From Anaerolineae bacterium (GTDB taxonomy: Bacteria > Chloroflexota > Anaerolineae > B4-G1): a DNA stretch of 15,454 nucleotides. Both the position numbers and the translations under genes were made by a program. Under the pieces are notes generated by a model. It was not told the origin of the DNA and did not search any database. It was given only the letters and a program-made list of their open reading frames with translations. Shown piece by piece: positions 1-6,713 of this stretch. The stretch is from the NCBI GenBank assembly GCA_030620125.1, contig JAUXFI010000021.1, positions 1 through 15,454 on the forward strand, in the 5' to 3' direction. The stretch's first letter is position 1. Every line of letters starts with the position of its first letter.

Positions 1-825
1 ATGATCACACCAACAACAATCCAAACCCGCTCGACGTACCCGCCGTTCATCCCGTGGCCCGGCCCACGCCTGCCGCGCCATCGCTCCACGCAACCTCAGC
101 CTCAGACCATCGTCTACGTGGGCAAGCTCTCGTTGGAGAAAGGCGCTCACTGCCTGCTGGCAGCCGCGCCGATCATCCTGACCCGCGCCCCTCATGCACG
201 ACTGCTGATGGTGGGGAATGGCGCCACGCGCGAGCCTATGGAGATGATCGTTGCCGCCCTGAGCAGGGGGGACCTGACCGCAGCCAGGTACGCCTTGTAC
301 CAGGCCTGCGACATCAGCCACGAAGGACATTTCATCCCCTACGTCACCCGCTTCTGGGAAACCGTGGACCGCGACTACCTGGCCCGTGCTCAGACGGCTC
401 GCCTGCAGGAGCGCATCACCTTCACCGGCTACCTGCCGCCCAGGGATGTGGCCCGCCACGTGAGACAGGCGACACTCATCGTCATCCCCTCGCTGGTCAG
501 GGAGGCCTTCCCACTCGTCTCCCTCGAGGCGCTGGCCAGCGGCGTGCTGCCCATGGCCCCTGCCTACGGCGGCTTGATCTCCATCCTGGACGAGATTGGC
601 CAGGCACTGGGGCCGATAGGGCGAATGGCCCGCGTGCGCCACGACCCGGACACGTTGACGGCCGACCTGGCGCAGCGAGTGCCGGCTCTACTCTCCGTGC
701 TCAGCCAGCCCCAGGTGCGAAGACAGGTGGCCCAACGCTGCCGGCAACTGGCAGTCGAGCGCTACGATTGGTCGTCGGTCGTTCAGCAAATCGAGAACAT
801 CTACCAGGAGGTGCGATGGAACTGA
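1..825 (+). CDS. GT4 family glycosyltransferase, C-terminal part (probably 5' truncated by window edge)
   Basis: This is the nucleotide-sugar-binding half of a GT-B fold glycosyltransferase of family GT4, which transfers a sugar from an NDP-sugar to a growing glycan in the cytoplasm. Visible motifs are GKLSLEKG (residues 41-48), the usual opening of the GT4 C-terminal domain, and EAFPLVSLE with the E-x7-E pair at E168 and E176. An atypically long helical stretch (about residues 75-135) lies between GNG and the ITFTGYLPP strand. The acceptor-binding N-terminal domain, normally about 170-200 residues, is missing. The frame is open to base 1, so the ATG at base 1 is probably internal and the gene starts outside the window. 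Its stop overlaps the next start by 10 bp, which indicates an operon. The transferred sugar cannot be told from sequence. Confidence 0.85.
   Translation: MITPTTIQTRSTYPPFIPWPGPRLPRHRSTQPQPQTIVYVGKLSLEKGAHCLLAAAPIILTRAPHARLLMVGNGATREPMEMIVAALSRGDLTAARYALYQACDISHEGHFIPYVTRFWETVDRDYLARAQTARLQERITFTGYLPPRDVARHVRQATLIVIPSLVREAFPLVSLEALASGVLPMAPAYGGLISILDEIGQALGPIGRMARVRHDPDTLTADLAQRVPALLSVLSQPQVRRQVAQRCRQLAVERYDWSSVVQQIENIYQEVRWN
806..811 (+). promoter_or_regulatory. Shine-Dalgarno AGGAGG for the STAS gene
   Basis: A perfect AGGAGG lies 4 nt before the ATG at 816, inside the end of the glycosyltransferase gene. It fixes the STAS start at 816, although that frame is open much further upstream. Confidence 0.75.
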
Positions 826-1211
826 GCATACAGACACGCGGAGAGATACTGGTCATCGCACCGGCAGTAGAATCAGTGGCGCTGGAGGCCACCAACGCAG
901 ACGATTTTCGCGCCGCCGTTGACGCAGCCATCGGCGAAGCAGGCAGCGGGCGCAAGACCCCGCCAAACGCCGTGCCGAACGTCGTGCTAGATATGCGCCC
1001 CGTCGAGTTCGTGGATAGCACCGGCCTCAGCGCCCTCATCGCGCTGGCTCACGCCATCCACCATCGTGGCGGCGAGCTGCGCCTGGCCGGACTGCAACGC
1101 CGCGTGTGGACCGTCTTCGAGGTGACGCGGCTGTACCGGGCCTTTGAGATTCACGACACAGTGGATGAGGCCGTGAGGAGCTTTTGTGCAACAGATGACG
1201 ACTGGAATTGA
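816..1211 (+). CDS. STAS domain protein (anti-sigma factor antagonist type)
   Basis: A 131-residue single-domain protein of the SpoIIAA/RsbV (STAS) family. Members bind an anti-sigma or switch kinase and are controlled by phosphorylation of one Ser/Thr. The signature is VEFVDSTGLSALI, with Ser68 in the position of the phosphorylated serine. The preceding strand is VVLDM, and the later LAGLQRRVWTVFEVTRL segment also fits the family. A loop rich in G, K, P and N (about residues 41-55) is longer than in SpoIIAA. The start at 816 is supported by a strong Shine-Dalgarno. It overlaps the glycosyltransferase by 10 bp and the following glycosidase gene by 26 bp, so it is probably translated with them. 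No anti-sigma or kinase partner of the RsbW type is in the window, so its target is unknown. Family call is firm, role in polysaccharide production is inferred. Confidence 0.88.
   Translation: MELSIQTRGEILVIAPAVESVALEATNADDFRAAVDAAIGEAGSGRKTPPNAVPNVVLDMRPVEFVDSTGLSALIALAHAIHHRGGELRLAGLQRRVWTVFEVTRLYRAFEIHDTVDEAVRSFCATDDDWN
1175..1180 (+). promoter_or_regulatory. Shine-Dalgarno GAGGAG favouring a GTG start
   Basis: GAGGAG lies 5 nt before GTG 1186 and 14 nt before ATG 1195, in the same frame. Spacing favours the GTG. The site is inside the STAS gene. Confidence 0.55.
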
Positions 1212-2976
1212 ACCACGCCATACACCGGCATCCCTTCCGCCCCAGGCCGTCGGGCCAGACCTGGGTCACTTGTGCGACCTGATCGCCCAGGAGCGGATCC
1301 TGGCGGCGACGAACCGGCTGAGACCCTATCAGAGCCGGGTGATGCCCCGGCTGCAACGATTGTCGCCAGCGAACCTCGGCGCGCTGCTGGACCGGCTGGA
1401 CAGGGCCAGCGCCCGCTACCTGCTCCTCGAATCTTTCCAAGCGCCCCATCCAGAGCAAGCGGCCACCTGGCTGGCCCACGCCAGCCCAACCACCGTCACC
1501 CGGCTGCTGGAAGCATTGCACAACGACGAAGACGGACGACGCCAGGCCCACGCCTTGCTGCACCACCTTTCCCCAGAAATGACCTTTCTCTACCCCTCCC
1601 AGCCCCCCCTACGAGGAGGCAAGCCACCTCCACGACGCCAGTGTTCCGAACCATCTCCCCGCCCCCTGCCTCTCTGGCAGAAGGTGCAGGACCACACCCT
1701 CGACGCCGGCCTGCGCTGGACGTGTATGGAGGGCCAATTGCAGACCGAGGCCGGTTCCTTCGGCGAATTCGGGATAGAGTTCTGGCCACTGCGGGTGGAT
1801 CTGCTGGCAATGGATCCGACTCGCGTGCGGCTGGCCGCCTGCCGCGCCATCGGCGAGAGCGACCCCATTTCCATCACCGAGGTACTGGCCCAGATGGGAT
1901 CGCGTTCCCGGACCGACGAGCTTCCGGCCAGCGCACTCTTCGACCGGCTGGGGCTGGTGCGCCTGAGTGAAGTAGTGGCGTCCAGCGGCGCCATCGCTGG
2001 CATCAACGGCGGCTTTTACTTCGACTACGGCCATTGCCTCGATGCCTACGACCTGGGGCTGAACCTGGCCACCGTGCCTGGTCTGGCCTTTGGCGAACTG
2101 GCGGGCTGGTTCGTGAGCGGCGGTATCACCGGCGTACCCCCTGTCTTCAATCGCGGGGCATTGCTCGTCACCGCCGACGGCCAGCCGCACATCCACCGCG
2201 TCTTTGTAGGCCGTCTGCGCCTGGCCGAGCGTTGGATCACCTGGGACGCGGTCAACGCTCGCCGTTCGCCGGAGCAGATCGTATTGTACAACACCGTCGT
2301 GGGACAGCGCGCGCCGAGCAATCCCGCCGTCGTAGACGTGACCATCACGCGAGGCAAGGTTCAGGCTATCAGTCGAGGCGGCGGACAGCCCATGCCGCTC
2401 TGGGGAGCCGTCCTCTCCATCCCCCAGGCGCGCGCGGACGAACTACTGGGCAACCTGCGCGTAGGCGACTCGGCCACCTTCGAGACCGACCTGCCCGCGC
2501 ACCTGGGCCCCGTCGTCGAGGCGATGGCCTGCGGTCCGCAACTGGTGCGAGACGGAGAGGTAGAGCTGGACTTTGACCTGGAGCACTTTGGCCAGAAGGA
2601 TACCACCGTGTTGCCGCTCTCCCTGACCCGAGCAGCGAACTTTTTCCGCGCCGCCCGCAGTTTTGCGATGTTGCGCGATGGTCAACTGGTGCTGGGGGCC
2701 ATTTCCGGCACCGCTCTGGGTAGCGGCCGTCCGCCTGTCAGCGCTGGCATGACCCTCGGCGAGATGGCCCGGCTGGTGGTCAGCCTGGGCGGCGAGCAGG
2801 CGGTAGGGCTCGACGGCGGCGGTTCGAGCACGCTGGTCGCCCTCGACAAAAGAGAGGATGGAAAACACAACGGCGACTCGCGCGTGCTCAATGTGCCCAA
2901 CGGCGGCTCTGATGTGCCCTTTGGAGAGGAAAGGTACATCAACACATACTGGCTGGTCTTCAGGAGGGAAGAATGA
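1186..2976 (+). CDS. Phosphodiester glycosidase (NAGPA/DUF2233) family protein with helical N-terminal region
   Basis: A 596-residue protein. The C-terminal part (about 170-596) carries the signatures of the NAGPA family, named for the enzyme that removes GlcNAc from a GlcNAc-phospho-sugar. They are GINGGFYF (about 271-278), ACGPQLVRDG, RSFAMLRDG, GMTLGEMARL and LDGGGSS (542-548), ending in a YINTYWL strand. Residues 1-130 are a Leu/Ala-rich helical region, weakly like the MgtE N-terminal repeats. A Pro/Arg-rich linker (about 133-160) joins the two. No signal peptide or membrane segment is visible, which is odd for a family usually exported. The GTG start at 1186 is chosen because GAGGAG (1175-1180) sits 5 nt ahead; the ATG at 1195 is the alternative. 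Stop and next start overlap as ATGA. The substrate is unknown. Confidence 0.85.
   Translation: MQQMTTGIEPRHTPASLPPQAVGPDLGHLCDLIAQERILAATNRLRPYQSRVMPRLQRLSPANLGALLDRLDRASARYLLLESFQAPHPEQAATWLAHASPTTVTRLLEALHNDEDGRRQAHALLHHLSPEMTFLYPSQPPLRGGKPPPRRQCSEPSPRPLPLWQKVQDHTLDAGLRWTCMEGQLQTEAGSFGEFGIEFWPLRVDLLAMDPTRVRLAACRAIGESDPISITEVLAQMGSRSRTDELPASALFDRLGLVRLSEVVASSGAIAGINGGFYFDYGHCLDAYDLGLNLATVPGLAFGELAGWFVSGGITGVPPVFNRGALLVTADGQPHIHRVFVGRLRLAERWITWDAVNARRSPEQIVLYNTVVGQRAPSNPAVVDVTITRGKVQAISRGGGQPMPLWGAVLSIPQARADELLGNLRVGDSATFETDLPAHLGPVVEAMACGPQLVRDGEVELDFDLEHFGQKDTTVLPLSLTRAANFFRAARSFAMLRDGQLVLGAISGTALGSGRPPVSAGMTLGEMARLVVSLGGEQAVGLDGGGSSTLVALDKREDGKHNGDSRVLNVPNGGSDVPFGEERYINTYWLVFRREE
2962..2967 (+). 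promoter_or_regulatory. Shine-Dalgarno AGGAGG for the second glycosidase gene
   Basis: AGGAGG lies 5 nt before ATG 2973, within the last codons of the upstream paralogue. With the ATGA stop/start overlap this predicts coupled translation of the two paralogues. Confidence 0.75.
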
Positions 2977-5399
2977 GTAGCGTGGACAGAGCGAATGTAG
3001 AAACCGCCAGTCTGGAGACGTTGGTTAAGGAGACGACAAATCTAGTGGCAGCAGGCGACCTGGCAGGCGCGGCCAACTGGCTGCGGTCGCTCATGGCCCA
3101 CGAGGACGACCTGCGGCGGCGCAACGTGATGCGTCCCTACGAGGACCGTGTTCCTCCGTTGCTGGCTGCGCTGCCGGGCGACGTGGCCGGCGCTGTCTTC
3201 GACGAACTGACCCCAACCGAGGCGCGTCGCGCCCTCTTCAACAACTACACCCGCGTCAAGCCCGCGCGCACCGCTGCCATCCTGGCCGCTATGCGCCCGG
3301 AACGGGCCGCCGCCATCGTCGAGGCGATGAGCCTGGGCGTGGACGCCCCGCTAGAGATGGCCCGCGCCCTGCCTCACATCCCGCAGGCAGCTCTGAGGCC
3401 GCTGCTGGCCCACGTCCATCCGGCCTCCCTGGCCCGCTTGGTGCGCGAGATGGAGGTAGACACCCAGGGACGGCTGCTGATGGCAGCCGACCTGGACACG
3501 GCCGTGGCCCTGCTGGCGAACATCGCAGAGGATGGCGGATGCGTGGCCAAAGCCCGCGCTGCCCGTATGCTTTCCCATCTCCACCGGCAGGACCAGACGG
3601 TGATTTTGGAGCGGTTGCCCCCCACCCTGCAAGACCGGCTGGCGACCAGCCTACGCCACCTGAACACCGGCCCCCTATCCGGCCTCAGCGGACGCCGGGC
3701 CCGCCTGCACCTGACAGAGTCATCCGTCGAACAGGCTGCTTTTGCCCTCACCCGTTCCGCGCCGGACACTGCGGCGGCTGCGCTGGCAGAGTTGGACGCT
3801 CCCACGGCCGCCACGCTGCTCACCGCCGTCGCCGCTTCGGAGCCCGCGCTGGCCGCCGACCTGCTGCGCGGGTTTGATACGGACACACTGCTGGGTTTTC
3901 GCCTGGTGGACGGAGAGCGGCGCCCGCGCCGGGAGCCTTTCGCCCAGGTCTCGGCCGGCATCGTTGCCGCGCTCGACCTGCAGTCCCCCCCCACCCTCTC
4001 GCTGCTGCGCCTGCTGCCGGACGCGACGTTGGAGGCAATTCTCGACCGGTTGCCATCGGCCCGGCGCAAAGAGATGCTCGCCGCGTTGGACCGCGACGAT
4101 CTGGTGCCCCAGTCCCCCCTCTCGGTGGAATTGATGACCGTCGGTCGGGGCCGGCGACGCACCCGCCGCCTGGATAGCGGCCTGCGCCACACCCACCTCG
4201 AAGAACAGTTAGAGACCACCACGGGCAAGAAGCCGGTGATCGCTGACCTGGTGGAGATAGACCCGGCCCGGGTGCACATCCAGGCCCGCATGGCCACGGC
4301 CGAGGTCACGCCCCTGCTCTCTTACCAGGTCGCCTCCATCTTTGCCGAGTTCCAGCGCACCGGCAGCCGGCCGGGACGGGATACCTTCCAGCAATTGGGC
4401 CTCATCCAACTCAGCCACAAGGTACGCGAGAGCGGGGCGCTGGCCGGCATCAACGGCAATCACTACTACGACTACGGCCACCACATCAACGCCATCACGC
4501 TGGGCATAGACGCCGCTCGTGTCCCCGGCCTCTTCTTTGGCGACCCCATCGGCTGGTTCGTGAGCGACGGGCAGGAACTCTGCCCACCCGCCTTCAACCG
4601 CGCCGCGTTGATCGTCACCGCCAACGGGCAGATCGCCATCGAGAAAGTCTTCGCCACCGCCGTGACCCTGGCCGGGCACCGTCTCACCTGGGAGACGGTC
4701 AACACGCCCAAGCAGGACGGCGTCCCCTGCTTCTACAACTCCGTCTTCGGCGCAGAGACGGAGGCGAGCGACACGCACGTGGATCTGGCCATCGCCAAGG
4801 GGCAGGTTTTTGCCGTGGCGCGGGAGGGAGGGCTGCCCATTCCTTTCACCGGCTTTGTCCTCTCGCTGCCCGCCCAGGACGCCACCTGGGTTGACGACTC
4901 CATCGTGGAGCAGCCGGGCCTGCTCACCGTGAGCAACAACCTGCCCGCTTCCTACGGGCGGGTGGTTCAGGCCATGGCCTGCGGCCCCCACCTGGTGCGC
5001 GAAGGGCAGATGGCAATTGACTTTGTGGCCGAGGATTTTGGCGAACAGGACTCCACGGTGATGAGTTTCTTCCTGCCCCGCACCGTGGAGAGCTACGATG
5101 CCGCCCGCAGTTTCATGATGCTGCGCGACGGGCTGTTGACCATCGGGGTCATCTCTGGGGCGGCGATGGGGTACGGCACGGCCCAGGAGAGCGGCGGTAT
5201 GACCTTTGGAGAACTGGCCCAATTGGCGCTCGACCTGGGCGCGGAACACGCCTACGCGCTGGACGGCGGCGGTTCCAGTTCCATCGCCGTCCGCCACCGG
5301 GGAGAGGTGCACACTCTGGGCATCCCCACAGGCGGCACCGACGTGGGCAAGGGACAGGAACGGTTCATCAACACCTACTGGCTATTCTATGAAAAGTGA
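2973..5399 (+). CDS. Large phosphodiester glycosidase (NAGPA/DUF2233) paralogue with long alpha-helical repeat region
   Basis: An 808-residue paralogue of the preceding gene. Residues 1 to about 385 are an Ala/Leu-rich chain of helical repeats (for example AAILAAMRPERAAAIVEAM and later LLRLLPDATLEAILDRL) resembling the superhelical N-terminal domain of MgtE, usually a protein-interaction or regulatory scaffold. A basic linker with RGRRRTRR precedes the catalytic-type domain. That domain has GINGNHYYDYG (about 492-502), ACGPHLVREG, RSFMMLRDG, GMTFGELAQL and LDGGGSSS (763-770), and ends in INTYWLFYEK. The usual NGG motif reads NGN here, so activity may differ from the sister protein. There is no signal peptide and no membrane segment. 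It follows the smaller paralogue with an ATGA overlap. The pair looks like a tandem duplication in which the helical part grew or shrank. Function is inferred only from the family. Confidence 0.83.
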   Translation: MSSVDRANVETASLETLVKETTNLVAAGDLAGAANWLRSLMAHEDDLRRRNVMRPYEDRVPPLLAALPGDVAGAVFDELTPTEARRALFNNYTRVKPARTAAILAAMRPERAAAIVEAMSLGVDAPLEMARALPHIPQAALRPLLAHVHPASLARLVREMEVDTQGRLLMAADLDTAVALLANIAEDGGCVAKARAARMLSHLHRQDQTVILERLPPTLQDRLATSLRHLNTGPLSGLSGRRARLHLTESSVEQAAFALTRSAPDTAAAALAELDAPTAATLLTAVAASEPALAADLLRGFDTDTLLGFRLVDGERRPRREPFAQVSAGIVAALDLQSPPTLSLLRLLPDATLEAILDRLPSARRKEMLAALDRDDLVPQSPLSVELMTVGRGRRRTRRLDSGLRHTHLEEQLETTTGKKPVIADLVEIDPARVHIQARMATAEVTPLLSYQVASIFAEFQRTGSRPGRDTFQQLGLIQLSHKVRESGALAGINGNHYYDYGHHINAITLGIDAARVPGLFFGDPIGWFVSDGQELCPPAFNRAALIVTANGQIAIEKVFATAVTLAGHRLTWETVNTPKQDGVPCFYNSVFGAETEASDTHVDLAIAKGQVFAVAREGGLPIPFTGFVLSLPAQDATWVDDSIVEQPGLLTVSNNLPASYGRVVQAMACGPHLVREGQMAIDFVAEDFGEQDSTVMSFFLPRTVESYDAARSFMMLRDGLLTIGVISGAAMGYGTAQESGGMTFGELAQLALDLGAEHAYALDGGGSSSIAVRHRGEVHTLGIPTGGTDVGKGQERFINTYWLFYEK

Positions 5400-5405
5400 G
5401 GCTCT

Positions 5406-5795
5406 TTGGGATTTCGCGTGGTCAGGGTGTTGGACTCCTCAACTTGCGTGTTTGATGGCAAAGTTGTCGTCCTGTACGGCGACATGCCTTTGACCAACCC
5501 CAACACCGTCCAGAGTCTGATTGACGGCTGCAGTGGAGACATCAAGGGAACGATCCTGACCATGATCCTGGATAACCCACCCGACTTTGGCCGCATCGTG
5601 CGCGGGCCAGACAGCGGCGTGAGACGCATCGTCAAAGTCAAGGACGCCGACCCAGAGACGCTGGAGGAGACGTTGGGCGTCAACGACCCGGCCCACCTCC
5701 AGTTTGCCGAGTCGCTCAAGAACATTGAGCACGCCGGGAGCCTGTACGAGCTGATTGACGCCACGCTGGCGATGCAGAGAGGAGCAAGCGTATGA
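5406..5795 (+). pseudogene. GlmU-type nucleotidyltransferase remnant (N-terminus missing, probable internal deletion)
   Basis: An open frame of 129 codons. The piece FDGKVVVLYGDMPL followed by TILTMILDNPPDFGRIVRG and VKDAD matches the centre of GlmU-like UDP-sugar pyrophosphorylase domains. The N-terminal part with the nucleotide-binding GxGxR loop is absent, because the upstream glycosidase gene stops at 5399 and leaves no room for it. After KDADPETLEE the frame goes directly to TLGVNDPAHLQFAES, which resembles the far end of such domains. About 50-60 residues, including the VNTGIY-type strand, therefore seem to be deleted. A TTG at 5406 with GAGG 4 nt ahead could start translation, and the stop overlaps the next start (ATGA). 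It may be a non-functional remnant kept open for translational coupling, or a small protein of unknown role. Homology call moderate, inactivation inferred. Confidence 0.6.
5778..5784 (+). promoter_or_regulatory. Shine-Dalgarno AGAGGAG for the sugar-nucleotidyltransferase gene
   Basis: AGAGGAG lies 7 nt before ATG 5792, inside the remnant gene, and supports that start. Confidence 0.65.
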
Positions 5796-6553
5796 AAGCG
5801 ATCATCATGGCCGCAGGCAAGGGCAAACGGTTGCACCCCATCACCGAGTGGGTGCCCAAGCCCTTGCTTCCCATCGGCGGGCAGCCCGTCATCGGCACAC
5901 TGCTGACCAACCTGCAGGCCGCCGGCATCAGCGACGTGCTGATCATCGTCGGCCACCTGGCGGACAAGATGCGCCATTTCCTGGGAGATGGCAGCGACTA
6001 TGGCGTGAACCTGACCTACCGGGAGCAGAAGGAGCGGTTGGGAACAGCCCACGCCGTGATGCAGGCGCTGGATTTCATGAGCGGCGAGACGATGGTGCTG
6101 GCCGGGGACACCGCCTTTGGGCCAAACCACATCGGCGGGCTGGTCGAGTTCCACCGGCAGACAGGCGCCGACCTGAGCATCAGCCTCAAGCGCGTACCTC
6201 TGGAACAGCTGTCTGCCACCAGTTCGGTGGCGTTCGTGCCGGACGACACGGTGCCGCCGGAGCAAGGAGGCCAGATCATCCGCATCGTGGAGAAGCCCGC
6301 GCCCGGCACCGCTCCCAGCGACGTGGCCGGAGCGCCGCTGCACATTTACCCGCCGTTCCTGCCCGACTACCTGCCCTGCGTCGAACTTTCGAGCCGGGGC
6401 GAGTACGAACTCACGGACGTCATCACCATGATGATCAGTGACGGGCTGCGCGCGATGGGCAAGATTGAGCCTCTGGCCCCCAACCTGACCGACCAGCGAG
6501 ACATCCTGCGGTTGAACTTTGATTACCTGGAGCCGCTACTCGATCAGGTATGA
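5792..6553 (+). CDS. Sugar-1-phosphate nucleotidyltransferase (NTP_transferase family)
   Basis: A 253-residue cytoplasmic enzyme that joins a sugar-1-phosphate to an NTP, giving an NDP-sugar and pyrophosphate. The N-terminus has the family loop MAAGKGKRLHPIT (residues 6-18) followed by PKPLLPIGG, with the conserved lysine of the PK pair. Further on are LGTAHAVMQA (about 83-92), the AGDTAFG metal-binding strand with D106, RIVEKPAPG, and GEYELTDVI near the C-terminus. It is complete as a single-domain enzyme and has no acyltransferase hexapeptide repeats. Sequence alone does not separate glucose, mannose or GlcNAc, nor UTP, dTTP or GTP. The neighbouring glycosyltransferases suggest it supplies the donor for the exopolysaccharide. 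It is the last gene of the left operon and is followed by a repeat-bearing spacer. Confidence 0.88.
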   Translation: MKAIIMAAGKGKRLHPITEWVPKPLLPIGGQPVIGTLLTNLQAAGISDVLIIVGHLADKMRHFLGDGSDYGVNLTYREQKERLGTAHAVMQALDFMSGETMVLAGDTAFGPNHIGGLVEFHRQTGADLSISLKRVPLEQLSATSSVAFVPDDTVPPEQGGQIIRIVEKPAPGTAPSDVAGAPLHIYPPFLPDYLPCVELSSRGEYELTDVITMMISDGLRAMGKIEPLAPNLTDQRDILRLNFDYLEPLLDQV

Positions 6554-6557
6554 AGAA

Positions 6558-6656
6558 ACCCTTGCGAAGGTTTGGTGAGAACTTGCGGGCCAAAAGTGTC
6601 TTTGCCTACCAAAAGTTGCCCCGGCGACGAAGGCCATTCGCAACCTTCGCAAGGGT
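6558..6656. repeat. 99-bp inverted-repeat element, copy 1 (15-bp arms)
   Basis: Perfect 15-bp arms, ACCCTTGCGAAGGTT (6558-6572) and AACCTTCGCAAGGGT (6642-6656), enclose a 69-bp loop. The element begins 5 nt after the stop codon of the nucleotidyltransferase gene. The arms match 12 of 15 bases with those of a second copy at 10260-10343. No flanking target duplication is visible. It could form a hairpin in RNA or be a short mobile or protein-binding repeat. Confidence 0.8.
6567..6584 (+). repeat. 18-bp direct repeat, copy 1
   Basis: AAGGTTTGGTGAGAACTT recurs exactly at 6681-6698, 114 bp downstream. This copy overlaps the left arm of the inverted repeat. Confidence 0.85.
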
Positions 6657-6680
6657 AGCTGAGACGGGAGAATCCTGGCA

Positions 6681-6698
6681 AAGGTTTGGTGAGAACTT
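6681..6698 (+). repeat. 18-bp direct repeat, copy 2
   Basis: Second exact copy of AAGGTTTGGTGAGAACTT. It is preceded by CCTGGCA, a degenerate form of the CCTTGCG in copy 1, so it is in effect a third, imperfect left arm. It ends just before the Shine-Dalgarno of the receptor gene. The following AACTTTTGG (6694-6702) is complementary to CCAAAAGTT at 6609-6617, so this region of the leader could also fold back. Confidence 0.8.
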
Positions 6699-6700
6699 TT

Positions 6701-6708
6701 GGGGAGGA
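6701..6708 (+). promoter_or_regulatory. Shine-Dalgarno GGGGAGGA for the chemoreceptor gene
   Basis: GGGGAGGA lies 5 nt before ATG 6714 and supports that start over the downstream ATG at 6801, which has no good ribosome-binding site. Confidence 0.6.
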
Positions 6709-6713
6709 ATTGA

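Noticed and set aside
54..815. Upstream extension of the STAS frame back to position 54.
   Set aside because: It is the shifted frame of the glycosyltransferase, with Arg/Pro/Gly-rich composition; the STAS homology and ribosome-binding site put the start at 816.
4209..5312. Long minus-strand open frame of 367 codons.
   Set aside because: It lies wholly opposite the well-supported glycosidase domain; long antisense frames are expected at this GC content and no motif was seen.
5387..6343. Minus-strand open frame of 318 codons opposite the nucleotidyltransferase genes.
   Set aside because: A shadow of the coding strand, where NTP-transferase motifs are clear.
6558..6656. Inverted-repeat element as a classical MITE.
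   Set aside because: No target-site duplication is visible on either flank and no transposase is nearby; it stays a structural repeat of unknown nature.
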